A stretch of 64,000 nucleotides of DNA from Daejeonella sp. (GTDB lineage: Bacteria > Bacteroidota > Bacteroidia > Sphingobacteriales > Sphingobacteriaceae). The translations under genes and the position numbers were made by a program. Under the pieces are notes generated by a model. It was not told the DNA's origin and did not search any database. It saw only the letters and a list, made by a program, of their open reading frames with translations. Position 1 is the stretch's first letter. Each line of letters begins with the position of its first letter. Shown piece after piece: positions 30,047 to 40,531 of this stretch. Location: assembly GCF_017495225.1 (NCBI RefSeq), contig NZ_JAFEIG010000020.1, positions 124,001 to 188,000 of the forward strand, read 5' to 3'.

Positions 30047-30460
30047 ATGAAAATACAGATAATTAACGGACCAAATTTAAATTTACTTGGCGTACGTGAG
30101 AAATCAATTTACGGTGACAGTAGTTTTGAAACATATTTTGACGAATTAAAGTCCAAATATAGCATCATTGAGCTCGATTATTTTCAAAGTAATGTAGAAG
30201 GAGAAATTATTAATAAATTACATGAAGTCGGATTTTCTTATGATGGAATTATTCTGAATGCTGGTGGATATACCCATACATCTGTTGCTATTTCGGACGC
30301 AATTGCAGGAATAAATACGCCAGTTGTAGAGGTACACATATCAAATATCTATGCTAGAGAAGAATATAGGCACATTTCACTTACTGGCAAAAACTGCAAG
30401 GGTGTATTAACGGGTTTCGGATTAAACGGATACCGTTTAGCGTTAGAAAGTTTTCTTTAA
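30047..30460 (+). CDS. aroQ: Type II 3-dehydroquinate dehydratase
   Basis: IINGPNLNLLGVREKSIYG, FQSNVEGEIINKLHE, ILNAGGYTHTSVAISDAI, VEVHISNIYAREEYRH. Confidence 0.95.
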   Translation: MKIQIINGPNLNLLGVREKSIYGDSSFETYFDELKSKYSIIELDYFQSNVEGEIINKLHEVGFSYDGIILNAGGYTHTSVAISDAIAGINTPVVEVHISNIYAREEYRHISLTGKNCKGVLTGFGLNGYRLALESFL

Positions 30461-31471
30461 GCTTGAATAGTACCTTTTCTTATTTATAAAATACTCCCAA
30501 ACAATACTGCCTTTGAATAATCCTTTAGCATTAAATCTAGATTTTTTAATTTTTCGTGCTTTAGGAATATTTTTAAAGATGTTTTTAATAAAATAAAAAT
30601 GTGCATGATTGATTGCTAAAGCATTCTTAAATTTTCCATCTATTAAAAATTTAATCAAAGTAATAAAATCGAGCCAAAACCTGATAAAAATTATGAGGGT
30701 TGCTCTGCCTGCAGGAAGATTCTTTTGAAGCAGAACTAAATTGTTTCTGAAGTTAAGATAGGTTTTGAAAGGATTTTCAGCTTGTAAAGTCCCACCACCC
30801 ACATGATAAACCTGTGAATCTGCACAATACATAATTTTATAGCCTTCATTCTTCAAGCGCCAGCAAAGATCAATTTCCTCCATATGAGCAAAAAAATCTT
30901 CATCTAAGCCTTTCATTTCAAGCCAATTAGCTCTTTTTATAAAGAATGCTGCTCCTGAAGCCCAGAACACTTCTGAGCTCTCATTATATTGGCCATTATC
31001 AAGTTCTAAGGTGTCGAATACCCTTCCTCTACAAAAAGGATAACCAAATTGATCGATAAATCCTCCGGCAGCACCTGCATACTCAAATGATGATTTATTT
31101 GAATGAGATAGAATCTTAGGTTGAGCAGCGGCAATACTAGAATCTGATTCCATTAGCCTAATTATAGGCTCTATCCAATTTGGTAAGACCTCAACGTCAG
31201 AATTAAGCAATATAAAATAATCATGATTCAATTGACTTAAAACCTTATTATAGCCACCTGCAAAGCCATAATTTTGATCATTAATGATAATCTTTACATT
31301 GGGATAATTTTCACGAACAAAATCAACAGAATCATCACTAGAGGCATTATCGCCAACAATAATCTCTAAATTAGGATAAGTACTAGCACAAACAGAAGGA
31401 AGAAACTGCTTTAAATAAGCAATTCCATTCCAATTTAAAATAACAACTGCTACGCTCGGTAAATTAGTCAT
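30443..31471 (-). CDS. Glycosyltransferase family 2 (rhamnosyltransferase-like)
   Basis: VAVVILNWNGIAYLKQFLPSV, VGDNASSDDSVDFV, LLNSDVEVLPNW. Confidence 0.92.
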   Translation of the reverse strand: MTNLPSVAVVILNWNGIAYLKQFLPSVCASTYPNLEIIVGDNASSDDSVDFVRENYPNVKIIINDQNYGFAGGYNKVLSQLNHDYFILLNSDVEVLPNWIEPIIRLMESDSSIAAAQPKILSHSNKSSFEYAGAAGGFIDQFGYPFCRGRVFDTLELDNGQYNESSEVFWASGAAFFIKRANWLEMKGLDEDFFAHMEEIDLCWRLKNEGYKIMYCADSQVYHVGGGTLQAENPFKTYLNFRNNLVLLQKNLPAGRATLIIFIRFWLDFITLIKFLIDGKFKNALAINHAHFYFIKNIFKNIPKARKIKKSRFNAKGLFKGSIVWEYFINKKRYYSSLKKTF

Positions 31472-32354
31472 GATTAACTTTTAAATTTTCTGGGCTAAAT
31501 TTCCATCTTTTATGCGACCAAAGCCAATATTCAGGTTTATTTCGAATAATATTTTCTAATTCTTGTGTGTGAATATTTGTAATTTCATGCTCTATTGTTG
31601 ATTCGGGTATATTAACTAAAGGTTTAATTAGGCACTCATAATAACCTCTCTTTATTTTATTTATGTTAAAATAAATTACTGGATAATTCGTCTTAGTAGC
31701 AATTTTCTCAACACCCAAAAAGATAGCTGTTTGCTGATTTAAAAAACTAGTAAAATATTGAGATTCTTCTCTAGGAGGGGTTTGATCACCTACCAAAACA
31801 ATAAGCGATGGTACCGATTTGTAATCGATAATTTTCCTTAAAGTTTGCTTCATTGGGATCATTATTGCACCGAATCTAGCCCTCATATTATTAAGTAAGT
31901 TTCCAAATCGCTTATTTGTTAATGGTTTATAAACAACTAATACTTTTGATTTTAAGGCATTTGCAGAGGCTAGGGGACCCCATTCCCAGTTTCCATAATG
32001 CCCAGAAACAGCTATCACTGATTGCCCAGAATCAGTATATTTAGTAATTTGTTCTAAATTTTTGATAATGAAGCGTTTTTGAATTTGTCCCCGACTTATA
32101 GTCATGGTTTTAATGGATTCGAATATTAAGTCGAGTAAATGTTTATAAAACCTCTTTTCAATTACATATCGTTCGTCATTTGTTTTCTCAGGAAATGACT
32201 TTAAAAGGTTTAATTGAACCACTTTTCTACGATATTTAACAAGATAAAATACCGGATAAAACAAAATGTCAGATAGAAAATAAAGCACGCGAAATGGCAG
32301 GATAGATACCAAAAACATGAAAACTGTAAGAATTCTAAAAAAAACTATTTTCAT
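31464..32354 (-). CDS. Lysophospholipid/lipid A biosynthesis acyltransferase family
   Basis: VSGHYGNWEWGPLAS, LVGDQTPPREE, WLWSHKRWKF (HtrB/LpxL-like). Confidence 0.92.
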   Translation of the reverse strand: MKIVFFRILTVFMFLVSILPFRVLYFLSDILFYPVFYLVKYRRKVVQLNLLKSFPEKTNDERYVIEKRFYKHLLDLIFESIKTMTISRGQIQKRFIIKNLEQITKYTDSGQSVIAVSGHYGNWEWGPLASANALKSKVLVVYKPLTNKRFGNLLNNMRARFGAIMIPMKQTLRKIIDYKSVPSLIVLVGDQTPPREESQYFTSFLNQQTAIFLGVEKIATKTNYPVIYFNINKIKRGYYECLIKPLVNIPESTIEHEITNIHTQELENIIRNKPEYWLWSHKRWKFSPENLKVNHD

Positions 32355-32459
32355 TTTAAACCTTATCGGCGTGTATATCAGTTAATTTAGTAAAGATAAA
32401 TTTACTTTATAGCTGTTAACTAATAAATTCTACATATTTGCACAAACTTAATCTAAACG

Positions 32460-33068
32460 ATGGAAAAAGGCGCAGTCTTCCCTTTATTTTATCTTCCTCC
32501 AATTGAATATTTCAGTAAAATGTTAATTCATAAGGAAAATATCATTCTTGAAAATGCTGAAAATTTTCAAAAACAAAGCTATCGAAATCGAGCAACCATA
32601 CATTCCCCAAATGGAAAATTAGATTTGGCTGTTCCTGTTATAAAAGGTTCAAAATCGCATACAAAAGTGAAGGATGTACGTATTAGTTACGATTTTCAGT
32701 GGCAACGTCTGCATTTGATGGGTCTTCAAACTTCCTATAGAAGTTCTGCCTATTTTGAGTATTATGAAGACGATTTCAATATGTTTTATGAAAAGAAATG
32801 GACTTTTTTATATGATTATAATGAAGAAATGCTCCATTTAATATTAAAATTCCTGAAATTAAAAATTGAATATAGATACACGGATGAATTTGAAAAAACT
32901 TATACTGATTTTGCAGATTTCAGAGACAGTATTCATCCAAAAAGAACTTCTTTAGATAATTTCAAGCCTTATTTTCAAGTTTTTGAGGATCGTAATGGTT
33001 TTTTGCCTAACTTGAGTATCCTAGACTTATTGTTTAGCCAAGGGCCACAAAGCTTGAAATATCTTTAA
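32460..33068 (+). CDS. WbqC family protein
   Basis: FPLFYLPPIEYFSKML, YRNRATIHSPNGKLDLAVPV, SYRSSAYFEYYEDDF. Confidence 0.88.
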   Translation: MEKGAVFPLFYLPPIEYFSKMLIHKENIILENAENFQKQSYRNRATIHSPNGKLDLAVPVIKGSKSHTKVKDVRISYDFQWQRLHLMGLQTSYRSSAYFEYYEDDFNMFYEKKWTFLYDYNEEMLHLILKFLKLKIEYRYTDEFEKTYTDFADFRDSIHPKRTSLDNFKPYFQVFEDRNGFLPNLSILDLLFSQGPQSLKYL

Positions 33069-33070
33069 TA

Positions 33071-34195
33071 ATGGCAAAAATCAGGAGAATAAGGCTTAAA
33101 AAGAGAAAATATATCCCCGTACCAGGTATAAGTCCGGGTTCTATACAACTATATGAAGGAGCATTAAAACCTAAAATAAGCTTCTATGCCTATACTACCG
33201 AAGAATTTTACAATGAAGAAGTTAGTAATAACCAAAGTCTAGAGCTTTTACTCAACAAATATAAAGACTACCATTTTTGGATAGACATTAAAGGGATTGG
33301 AGATGCTGATTTATTAAGTTTTATTGAAAGTAAATTCAGCATAAATAAATTAGTGATTGAAGATATAGCGGATTGTAGGCAACGTCCAAAGCTTGATGAC
33401 TACGATGATTATTTATTCTCCGTTAGTCGCATGCTTTATGTAGATAAACATCATGAAATTGAGAATGAACAAGTTTCATTTATTTTATTTTCTAAATTAT
33501 TAATCAGTTTTCAAGAAAGTTATTCAGACAATATTTCACCTGTAATAAATCGTTTGAAGGGAGGGAAGGGAAATATCAGAAAATTAGGCTCTTCCTACTT
33601 AATGTATGCATTAACAGATATTATTCTGGATAATTATTTCAACCTCATTTATAAATTGGGAGATGAATTAGAAACTATTGAAGAGTTATTATATCATCGA
33701 GCGAATAAATCTTTAATGTTTCAAACTCAAAACATAAAAAGAGAAATGATTAGTATCCGTAGGGCAGCATGGCCAGAACGCGATAAAATAAATGATATGA
33801 TTAGGTGTGAATCGAAATTAATTTCTAAAACTTCAAGAACTTATCTGAAGGATACTTACGATCATACTATGCAAATAATTGATCTTATTGAAAACTATAA
33901 GGATCTGACAACGAGCTTAATAGACATGAATTTAACGTTAATCAGTCAGCGAATGAATGAAATTATGAAAGTTTTAACCATAATTTCATCCATTTTTATT
34001 CCTTTGACCTTTATTGCTGGTGTGTATGGGATGAATTTCGCTGCTCATGATCCCAAAACTGGTAAAGAGTTGGTAAATAATATGCCTGAATTATATCAAG
34101 AAAATGGTTATTTATTCACAATGTTAGGGATGTTAATCATTGCTATTGGCCAAATGATCTATTTTTGGCGTAAAGGCTGGTTAAATAAAAATTAG
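33071..34195 (+). CDS. corA: Magnesium/cobalt transporter CorA
   Basis: C-terminal YGMNF (GMN) motif between two TM helices; long cytosolic alpha/beta plus helix domain. Confidence 0.92.
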   Translation: MAKIRRIRLKKRKYIPVPGISPGSIQLYEGALKPKISFYAYTTEEFYNEEVSNNQSLELLLNKYKDYHFWIDIKGIGDADLLSFIESKFSINKLVIEDIADCRQRPKLDDYDDYLFSVSRMLYVDKHHEIENEQVSFILFSKLLISFQESYSDNISPVINRLKGGKGNIRKLGSSYLMYALTDIILDNYFNLIYKLGDELETIEELLYHRANKSLMFQTQNIKREMISIRRAAWPERDKINDMIRCESKLISKTSRTYLKDTYDHTMQIIDLIENYKDLTTSLIDMNLTLISQRMNEIMKVLTIISSIFIPLTFIAGVYGMNFAAHDPKTGKELVNNMPELYQENGYLFTMLGMLIIAIGQMIYFWRKGWLNKN

Positions 34196-34284
34196 TAATC
34201 TTTAATATTTTAATTCCAAGGAAATGTTAAGAAAGCTTCTTACAAATATGCCCGAATATCAGCCTAATTTGCTAATTTTAACGG

Positions 34285-35634
34285 ATGCAGTCTTTTGAGC
34301 TAGATAAATCGGATCTTTTAAAGATCAAGCAGGCCCTTGAAGGGGATGATGACGCTTTAAAAGCATTTATTTCTGAATATCATCCCTCCGAAATTGCTAT
34401 ACTTTTTGAGAGTATTTCTCAAGAATCAAGAGAACGTATCATAAGTATTTTACCTGCTGAATTAGCCTCAGAAGTTATTTCTGAGATGGATTCCGAATTC
34501 CACCCCGAGAAACTCTTAGAAAATTTACTTCCCGAAAGGCGATCTGAAATTGTTGAGGAGTTAGACTATGATGATGCTACAGATATTATTAGTCAGCTTC
34601 CTGAAGAACAGCAACAAGAAATTCTTGAAGAGCTTGATGAAGAAGATGCCTCTAATATCCGCTCGCTATTAAAGTATGAGAAGGATACAGCGGGTGGTTT
34701 AATGAATACTCAGGTTATTAAGATAAATGAGCATTTAATTAAAAAGGATGCGCTGGAAGAGATTATTCAGCAGTCTGAAGAAATGGAGGAGTTTTATACT
34801 ATCAATGTTATAAACGACCAAAATATCTTAATGGGTATTGTTAGTTTAAAAGACATTATAAAAGCACGAAATAATGTCAGAATCAAAGAATTAATTATAT
34901 CCGATTTTGTTTATGTTAAAGCTGAAACTGATCAGGAGGAAGTAGCAAAATTGATTTCTCAATATAATCTTACTAGTATTCCTGTAGTAGATGATAATAT
35001 GCAGCTTCTAGGCCGAATTACATTTGATGATGTAATTGACGTAATGGAAGAGGAAAATACGGAGGATATCCTGAAAATATCAGGGGTATCTGAAGATGAA
35101 GAACTTGCAGGTAATTGGAAAGAAGCTGTAAAAAGTCGGCTGCCTTGGCTTATTTTAAACCTTGGCACCGCATTTTTAGCTGCTTCAATTATACGATATT
35201 TCGATTCTACCATAGCCAGTATGGGTGTACTAGCGGGCTACATGGTAATTATTGCTGGAATGGGCGGAAATGCTGCTACACAAGCACTTGCAGTAACTGT
35301 AAGACGTATTTCACTTAACGATCTTACTGATAATCAAGCATATAGGACTGTTTTAAAAGAATTTACTGTAGGACTAATCAATGGCGCTGCCATCGGGTTA
35401 ATCGTGTTATTGTTTGCTTTATTTTATGATCAAGATCCGATGCTTGGATTGATTATTTTTATAGCCATGACAGGAAACCTAATTATTGCTGGAATATCTG
35501 GTTCAGCGATCCCATTAGTTCTAAAGAGAATAGGAGTAGATCCAGCTATTGCTTCATCAATTATAATAACCACATTTACCGATGTTTTTGGGTTTTTATT
35601 ATTACTCGGACTTGCAAGTCATTTAATTCTATAA
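34285..35634 (+). CDS. mgtE: Magnesium transporter MgtE
   Basis: MgtE_N repeats, two CBS domains, GMGGNAATQALAVTVRRI and FTDVFGFLLLLGLA. Confidence 0.94.
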   Translation: MQSFELDKSDLLKIKQALEGDDDALKAFISEYHPSEIAILFESISQESRERIISILPAELASEVISEMDSEFHPEKLLENLLPERRSEIVEELDYDDATDIISQLPEEQQQEILEELDEEDASNIRSLLKYEKDTAGGLMNTQVIKINEHLIKKDALEEIIQQSEEMEEFYTINVINDQNILMGIVSLKDIIKARNNVRIKELIISDFVYVKAETDQEEVAKLISQYNLTSIPVVDDNMQLLGRITFDDVIDVMEEENTEDILKISGVSEDEELAGNWKEAVKSRLPWLILNLGTAFLAASIIRYFDSTIASMGVLAGYMVIIAGMGGNAATQALAVTVRRISLNDLTDNQAYRTVLKEFTVGLINGAAIGLIVLLFALFYDQDPMLGLIIFIAMTGNLIIAGISGSAIPLVLKRIGVDPAIASSIIITTFTDVFGFLLLLGLASHLIL

Positions 35635-35702
35635 TTTATTGTTTCTTTAATTTAACCCTTATTTATTTTAGATTTGCGGAACGTTTTATTAGGAATTAAA
35701 CC

Positions 35703-36698
35703 ATGACTGAAATAAGAAATAACTGGACCAAAGAAGAAATATCCGAAATTTACCATAGTCCGCTACTCGATTTAGTTTATCGTGCAGCAAGTGTCCATCG
35801 TGAAAATAAGGACTATTCAGAGGTTCAAATTAGCAGTCTTTTATCCATTAAAACAGGTGGTTGCCCTGAAGATTGTTCTTATTGCCCTCAAGCGGCTAGA
35901 TACCATACTGACTTAGAAGTTCAAGCATTAATGTCGGTAGATCAAGTAACCGAAGCCGCTAAAAAAGCAAAAGATGCAGGAGCTTCAAGACTTTGCATGG
36001 GTGCAGCTTGGCGCGAAGTTAGAGATAACCGCGATTTTGATCGAGTTATAGAGATGGTAAGTTCGGTAAATGCATTAGACATGGAGGTTTGTTGCACGCT
36101 GGGCATGCTTACAGAATCTCAAGCTCAACGATTGGCTGATGCAGGCCTGTATGCCTATAATCATAATTTAGATACTTCAGAGGAAGATTATAAACGAATT
36201 ATTAGTACTCGGACTTATGATGATCGTTTACAAACCATTGAGCATGCTCGTAAAGCTAAATTAACAGTTTGTAGTGGTGGAATTATTGGCTTAGGAGAAA
36301 CTGTTGAAGATAGAATTTCTATGCTTAAAACATTGTCGAACATGTCAAAGCATCCTGAATCAGTCCCAGTGAACGCTTTAGTACCCGTTAAAGGAACACC
36401 TTTAGAAGATCAACCACGTGTATCTGTTTGGGAAATGGTACGTATGATTGCCACCGCTAGAATTATTATGCCTAAAACTGTGGTACGTTTATCTGCTGGT
36501 AGAACAGAAATGAGCCTTACCGACCAAGCATTTTGCTTTATGGCTGGTGCAAACTCAATTTTTGCCGGCGATAAGTTATTAACTACTCCTAATCCATCTT
36601 TTAACGACGACATGGCCATGTTTGAGCTTTTAGGATTAAAACCTCGTGAAGCCTTTAAAAACGGTCGTAATGCGAAGGAAAACACGGAATTAGTTTAA
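35703..36698 (+). CDS. bioB: Biotin synthase
   Basis: [51 protein letters not shown]. Confidence 0.96.
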   Translation: MTEIRNNWTKEEISEIYHSPLLDLVYRAASVHRENKDYSEVQISSLLSIKTGGCPEDCSYCPQAARYHTDLEVQALMSVDQVTEAAKKAKDAGASRLCMGAAWREVRDNRDFDRVIEMVSSVNALDMEVCCTLGMLTESQAQRLADAGLYAYNHNLDTSEEDYKRIISTRTYDDRLQTIEHARKAKLTVCSGGIIGLGETVEDRISMLKTLSNMSKHPESVPVNALVPVKGTPLEDQPRVSVWEMVRMIATARIIMPKTVVRLSAGRTEMSLTDQAFCFMAGANSIFAGDKLLTTPNPSFNDDMAMFELLGLKPREAFKNGRNAKENTELV

Positions 36699-36712
36699 TT
36701 TTTCAGAGGTTG

Positions 36713-37363
36713 ATGAAAAAATCTGTTAAAATCATTTATGTTTATGATGCTTTGTGTGGCTGGTGTTACGGATTTAGTCCCGTGCTCAAGCAATGCTATG
36801 AAATGCATAAAAATGATTTCGATTTTGAGGTTTTAAGTGGTGGAATGATGATGGGAGATCGTATTGGATCTATAAACGAAATTGCGCCCTACATTAAAAC
36901 AGCTTATCATGCAGTTGAAAATACAACTGGTGTTAAATTCGGAGAGGCATATTTAAGAGTATTAGAAGATGGATCTATGATTCTTAATTCAGAATTACCA
37001 TCAATTGCACTTTCATTATTTAAGCAATATTTCCCAGACCAATCTGTATTGTTTGCACATGAAATTCAAAATGCATTATATTTTGATGGGAGAGACCCCA
37101 ATGAATTCGAAACCTTTCGTTATATAGCTGTTAATCACGGTATTGATCCAGATGAATTTGAAGCTAAAATGAAAACAGAAAGTGCAAAAGAGGCCGCTTA
37201 CTATGATTTTGCTTTAGCTAAACAATTAAGAGTGGAATCATTTCCCACAGTTTTGATGCAAACATCAGAAACAGGATTTTATCTCATTGCAAAAGGTTAT
37301 ACTGACTTTGAAACGCTTGAATTTAGAATAAATAATGTTTTGAATGAGGTAAAAGAGTCATAA
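36713..37363 (+). CDS. DsbA family oxidoreductase
   Basis: IIYVYDALCGWCYGFSPVL (CGWC active site), VESFPTVLM thioredoxin-like. Confidence 0.88.
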   Translation: MKKSVKIIYVYDALCGWCYGFSPVLKQCYEMHKNDFDFEVLSGGMMMGDRIGSINEIAPYIKTAYHAVENTTGVKFGEAYLRVLEDGSMILNSELPSIALSLFKQYFPDQSVLFAHEIQNALYFDGRDPNEFETFRYIAVNHGIDPDEFEAKMKTESAKEAAYYDFALAKQLRVESFPTVLMQTSETGFYLIAKGYTDFETLEFRINNVLNEVKES

Positions 37364-37365
37364 AA

Positions 37366-39480
37366 TCAAGTCTGACTTAACTTAGAAATATCTAAAATCA
37401 GCTTATTAATTAGTTCTAATTGCTCTTTTAATAATTTCGACTCGTTTGCTTGAATCAAATCTTGATTAGGTTCAATTAATGAAATTTCTAGCTCTTTAAA
37501 TTCGGGAGAATCTATCTTCTTTATAACTTCACTTAAACTGAATAAAGACTTACGGATCAATTTAATATGTTCTGAATCTAACTTTATTGAATTGGCTTGA
37601 TGTAGGTTTGTAATCAATGTTGCGATGTATGACGACAGCATATGGTTCAATACCACAAATTTATAATGATCTTTAATTTTCAGTTGTTTGCTTTTAGGTT
37701 CGCTAAGCATTCTTTGAAATGCGCTACCAAGATTTGCCGAGCTCACATAAACATCTTTACGAACGAGTTTATAAGAAATAACATCATTTTTGTTGCCAGC
37801 TAACTCCTCTGCTACATGATGTAAATATTTATAATTTGCTATCAAAACCTCACGCATGTAATTTTTAAATTGATAATATTCCCAATTTGGTAAAACAACA
37901 AGACTTGAGAAAAATGCAATAAATGACCCTATTAAAGTATCAATCATACGTTCTTTAGCGATATTTATATTGTTTTCGCCCAAAAAGCTAAATAATATCA
38001 AGATATAGGGAGTCATAAATAACACACTTACCGTATAATTTAACCGCTGTGAGCTATAAGTACCAATCATGAAAATTAGTAGAAAGACAAATAAGACAGT
38101 TTGATCCTCTACATAAATCAAAATAAGAGCTCCTGCAATTCCGCCTATAAAAGTCCCGATTAAACGCTCAATATTTCTTTTTCTAGTAAGACTATAAGCA
38201 GGTTTTAATATGACCAAAAGCGTTAAAAGAATCCAATAGCTGTGGTGGCCAATTGGAAAGAGCTTTGAGACTAAAAAGCCAATCAGAAACATTAGAGAAA
38301 CCCGTACGGAATGACGGAAAATGGAAGATTTGGGACTTAAATTTTCTTTTAATTTCTGAAAATCAAAATCTTCATGTGATACAAATTTGCTATAATCAAT
38401 ATCAATTTGGCCTGAAATGTAATTTGAATTGAAATAAGAATAGATTTTGTCAAGTCTATTAATCATGTTTCTCACATTAATTAATATTTTTTTAAGTACA
38501 AGACCATTTGTCCCTGACTCTTCAACTTTATCGATACTCGCTTTAAGCTTTTCTAATTCAGGTTTAAAATCATGAAGCTTAATAGGTTTTTCATTACTGA
38601 TAATGTAATAACTTAAATTTTCTAACTCCTCAGAGAGTTTTATGATAATGCTATTAAATTGTTTTAGTGATTGCGTTTTACCAAACGTATTTCTAATAGC
38701 TTGATAATCATAATGAGTGGCCATTGTTTGCTCAAAAAGGTCAACAATATCTACAAAAACTAAAATAAGTAAGCGGCCTACATGAGTCGACTCCTTAACC
38801 ATCAATTTAGTTTTAAAGAGAAGGTCTCGCAAAGAATCCTGATGTTCGTGAACAAGAACCTGTTGGGAGATTAGATTTTTATAATTATCATCAAAATCAC
38901 TTTTAGTATTATAGAAATCAGCCTTTAATTTAACATATGCTGCAACATCGCGAATACATTCACCTAAGGCTTGCTGCGTTAATCTGTATGGTCTTATTTG
39001 AGCGATGGAAAGACTTAGAATCATATACCAAATTCCGCCAGATAGAATATATAAGGCATGACCCCAGACGCCACTCAATTTAATAGCATCTTCATCAATG
39101 GTTAATATCATAACCAGCAAGGCAGCGGTACCTATGGAAGATGCTCGATTACCATATACAGAGAACATGGAAAAGAAAAAAGAGAGTAAAATGATCTCTA
39201 TTCCTGTTAAAATGGGGTATTTATTGATTAATCCTGTTAAAATTGCGGTTAAAAAGACAAAAAGGATAGACAATAACATGCCATTCCTCTTATGGTTTAT
39301 GGGGCCAGGATTATCCGCGATACTAGCAGTAAAAGCACCTAGAGAAATAGTGATTCCTATAGATAATAGGTTAAGTTGATAGAAAATTAGAGAGGGGAGA
39401 AGCACACCTAAAGTAATCTTTAGGCCATCAGAAAAGTATTGACTAAATATAAAGGTCTTTATTTCTCTGGATTGTTTCAT
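37366..39480 (-). CDS. FUSC family membrane protein (YccS/YhfK-like)
   Basis: 704 aa, two hydrophobic modules; HSYWILLTLLVILKPAYSLTRKRNIERLIGTFIGGIAG FUSC motif. Confidence 0.88.
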   Translation of the reverse strand: MKQSREIKTFIFSQYFSDGLKITLGVLLPSLIFYQLNLLSIGITISLGAFTASIADNPGPINHKRNGMLLSILFVFLTAILTGLINKYPILTGIEIILLSFFFSMFSVYGNRASSIGTAALLVMILTIDEDAIKLSGVWGHALYILSGGIWYMILSLSIAQIRPYRLTQQALGECIRDVAAYVKLKADFYNTKSDFDDNYKNLISQQVLVHEHQDSLRDLLFKTKLMVKESTHVGRLLILVFVDIVDLFEQTMATHYDYQAIRNTFGKTQSLKQFNSIIIKLSEELENLSYYIISNEKPIKLHDFKPELEKLKASIDKVEESGTNGLVLKKILINVRNMINRLDKIYSYFNSNYISGQIDIDYSKFVSHEDFDFQKLKENLSPKSSIFRHSVRVSLMFLIGFLVSKLFPIGHHSYWILLTLLVILKPAYSLTRKRNIERLIGTFIGGIAGALILIYVEDQTVLFVFLLIFMIGTYSSQRLNYTVSVLFMTPYILILFSFLGENNINIAKERMIDTLIGSFIAFFSSLVVLPNWEYYQFKNYMREVLIANYKYLHHVAEELAGNKNDVISYKLVRKDVYVSSANLGSAFQRMLSEPKSKQLKIKDHYKFVVLNHMLSSYIATLITNLHQANSIKLDSEHIKLIRKSLFSLSEVIKKIDSPEFKELEISLIEPNQDLIQANESKLLKEQLELINKLILDISKLSQT

Positions 39481-39577
39481 TTCGGGGCTTGCAAATCACA
39501 CGATGCAAAAATAATAATATGAAGCTTAGCATTATTAAAAGAGCTTCATTTTAAATAAATAAAAATGATTTTAAACA

Positions 39578-39607
39578 AGAAAAGCATATCCTGGGATATG
39601 CTTTTCT
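39578..39607. terminator. Terminator hairpin downstream of cold-shock gene 39632-39826
   Basis: agaaaagcatatcc-tg-ggatatgcttttct, perfect 14-bp inverted repeat. Confidence 0.75.
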
Positions 39608-39631
39608 ACACTAATGATATGGTAGTTTGAA

Positions 39632-39826
39632 TTAACCTACAACCTTTACATTAACGGCATTTAAGCCTTTTTTGCCATTTTCTACTTCGTATTCAACACT
39701 ATCGTTTTCACGAATACGATCGATTAGACCTGATGAGTGAACAAAAACTTCTGCATCACCATTTGAAGGAACGATAAATCCGAATCCTTTTGTTTCATTG
39801 AAAAATTTTACTGTACCTGACTGCAT
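39632..39826 (-). CDS. Cold-shock domain protein (CspA family)
   Basis: GTVKFFNETKGFGFIVPSNGDAEVFVHSS RNP motifs. Confidence 0.96.
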   Translation of the reverse strand: MQSGTVKFFNETKGFGFIVPSNGDAEVFVHSSGLIDRIRENDSVEYEVENGKKGLNAVNVKVVG

Positions 39827-39925
39827 TGTGTATTAATTTAGATATATAATAATTACAAGGTACTCAATTTATTGGAATTGAGCACATTTAGAAAAAAAAC
39901 TAATTAATTAGAAAAGAATTAAAAT

Positions 39926-39957
39926 AAAAAAAGCATGTCTTGCGACATGCTTTTTTT
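39926..39957. terminator. Terminator hairpin downstream of cold-shock gene 39978-40172
   Basis: aaaaaaagcatgtc-ttgc-gacatgcttttttt, 14-bp inverted repeat with A/T runs on both sides. Confidence 0.8.
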
Positions 39958-39977
39958 TGTTGATGATTTATGTTGAT

Positions 39978-40172
39978 TTAGTAAACAACTTTCACATTAA
40001 CAGCGTTAAGGCCTTTTTTGCCACGCTCTACTTCATATTCAACCTTATCGTTTTCACGAATTTGGTCAATTAAACCAGATGAATGTACGAATACATCTTC
40101 GCTACCATCTGCAGGAACGATGAATCCGAACCCTTTTGTTTCATTAAAAAATTTTACTGTACCTTCTGACAT
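39978..40172 (-). CDS. Cold-shock domain protein (CspA family), paralogue
   Basis: GTVKFFNETKGFGFIVPADGSEDVFVHSS; 53 of 64 residues identical to neighbour by hand count. Confidence 0.96.
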   Translation of the reverse strand: MSEGTVKFFNETKGFGFIVPADGSEDVFVHSSGLIDQIRENDKVEYEVERGKKGLNAVNVKVVY

Positions 40173-40479
40173 TGTTTTGTTTTTAAATATATAATATACA
40201 AATGTACTGAAATAGAATGAAATGGCAAATAATTAAAATATTCAATAGGTTTAGATGAGCATTTTGAAATATTGTTTTTCAAATTCAAAATTATAAAGAA
40301 TGATACATGTTAATTCCTTAAAGAAATTTGAAATTCATTATATCAACTATAAATATTCCTATTAATTATTATAATATTAGAAATTCGATCTTATTGGCTT
40401 ATGCATAGCAATTGATTTATCAATATTTTATTTTGTCTTATAATTAATATTATGTTAAATAGAGATTAGCTTAATAAAA

Positions 40480-40511
40480 AACGGCTAAGCATTATACCCT
40501 GCTTAGCCGTT
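40480..40511 (-). terminator. Rho-independent terminator for the TPR/gyrA transcription unit
   Basis: aacggctaagca ... tgcttagccgtt 12-bp stem; minus strand continues with a T-run after the stem. Confidence 0.8.
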
Positions 40512-40531
40512 CCATTCTAAATAATACTATT

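Noticed and set aside
35635-35702. Riboswitch or BirA-type site upstream of bioB
   Set aside because: The gap is short and I see no recognised structured element or clear operator.
40173-40531. Possible small RNA in the long gap upstream of the cold-shock gene
   Set aside because: Low-complexity A+T-rich sequence; the only clear structure is the terminator at 40480-40511.
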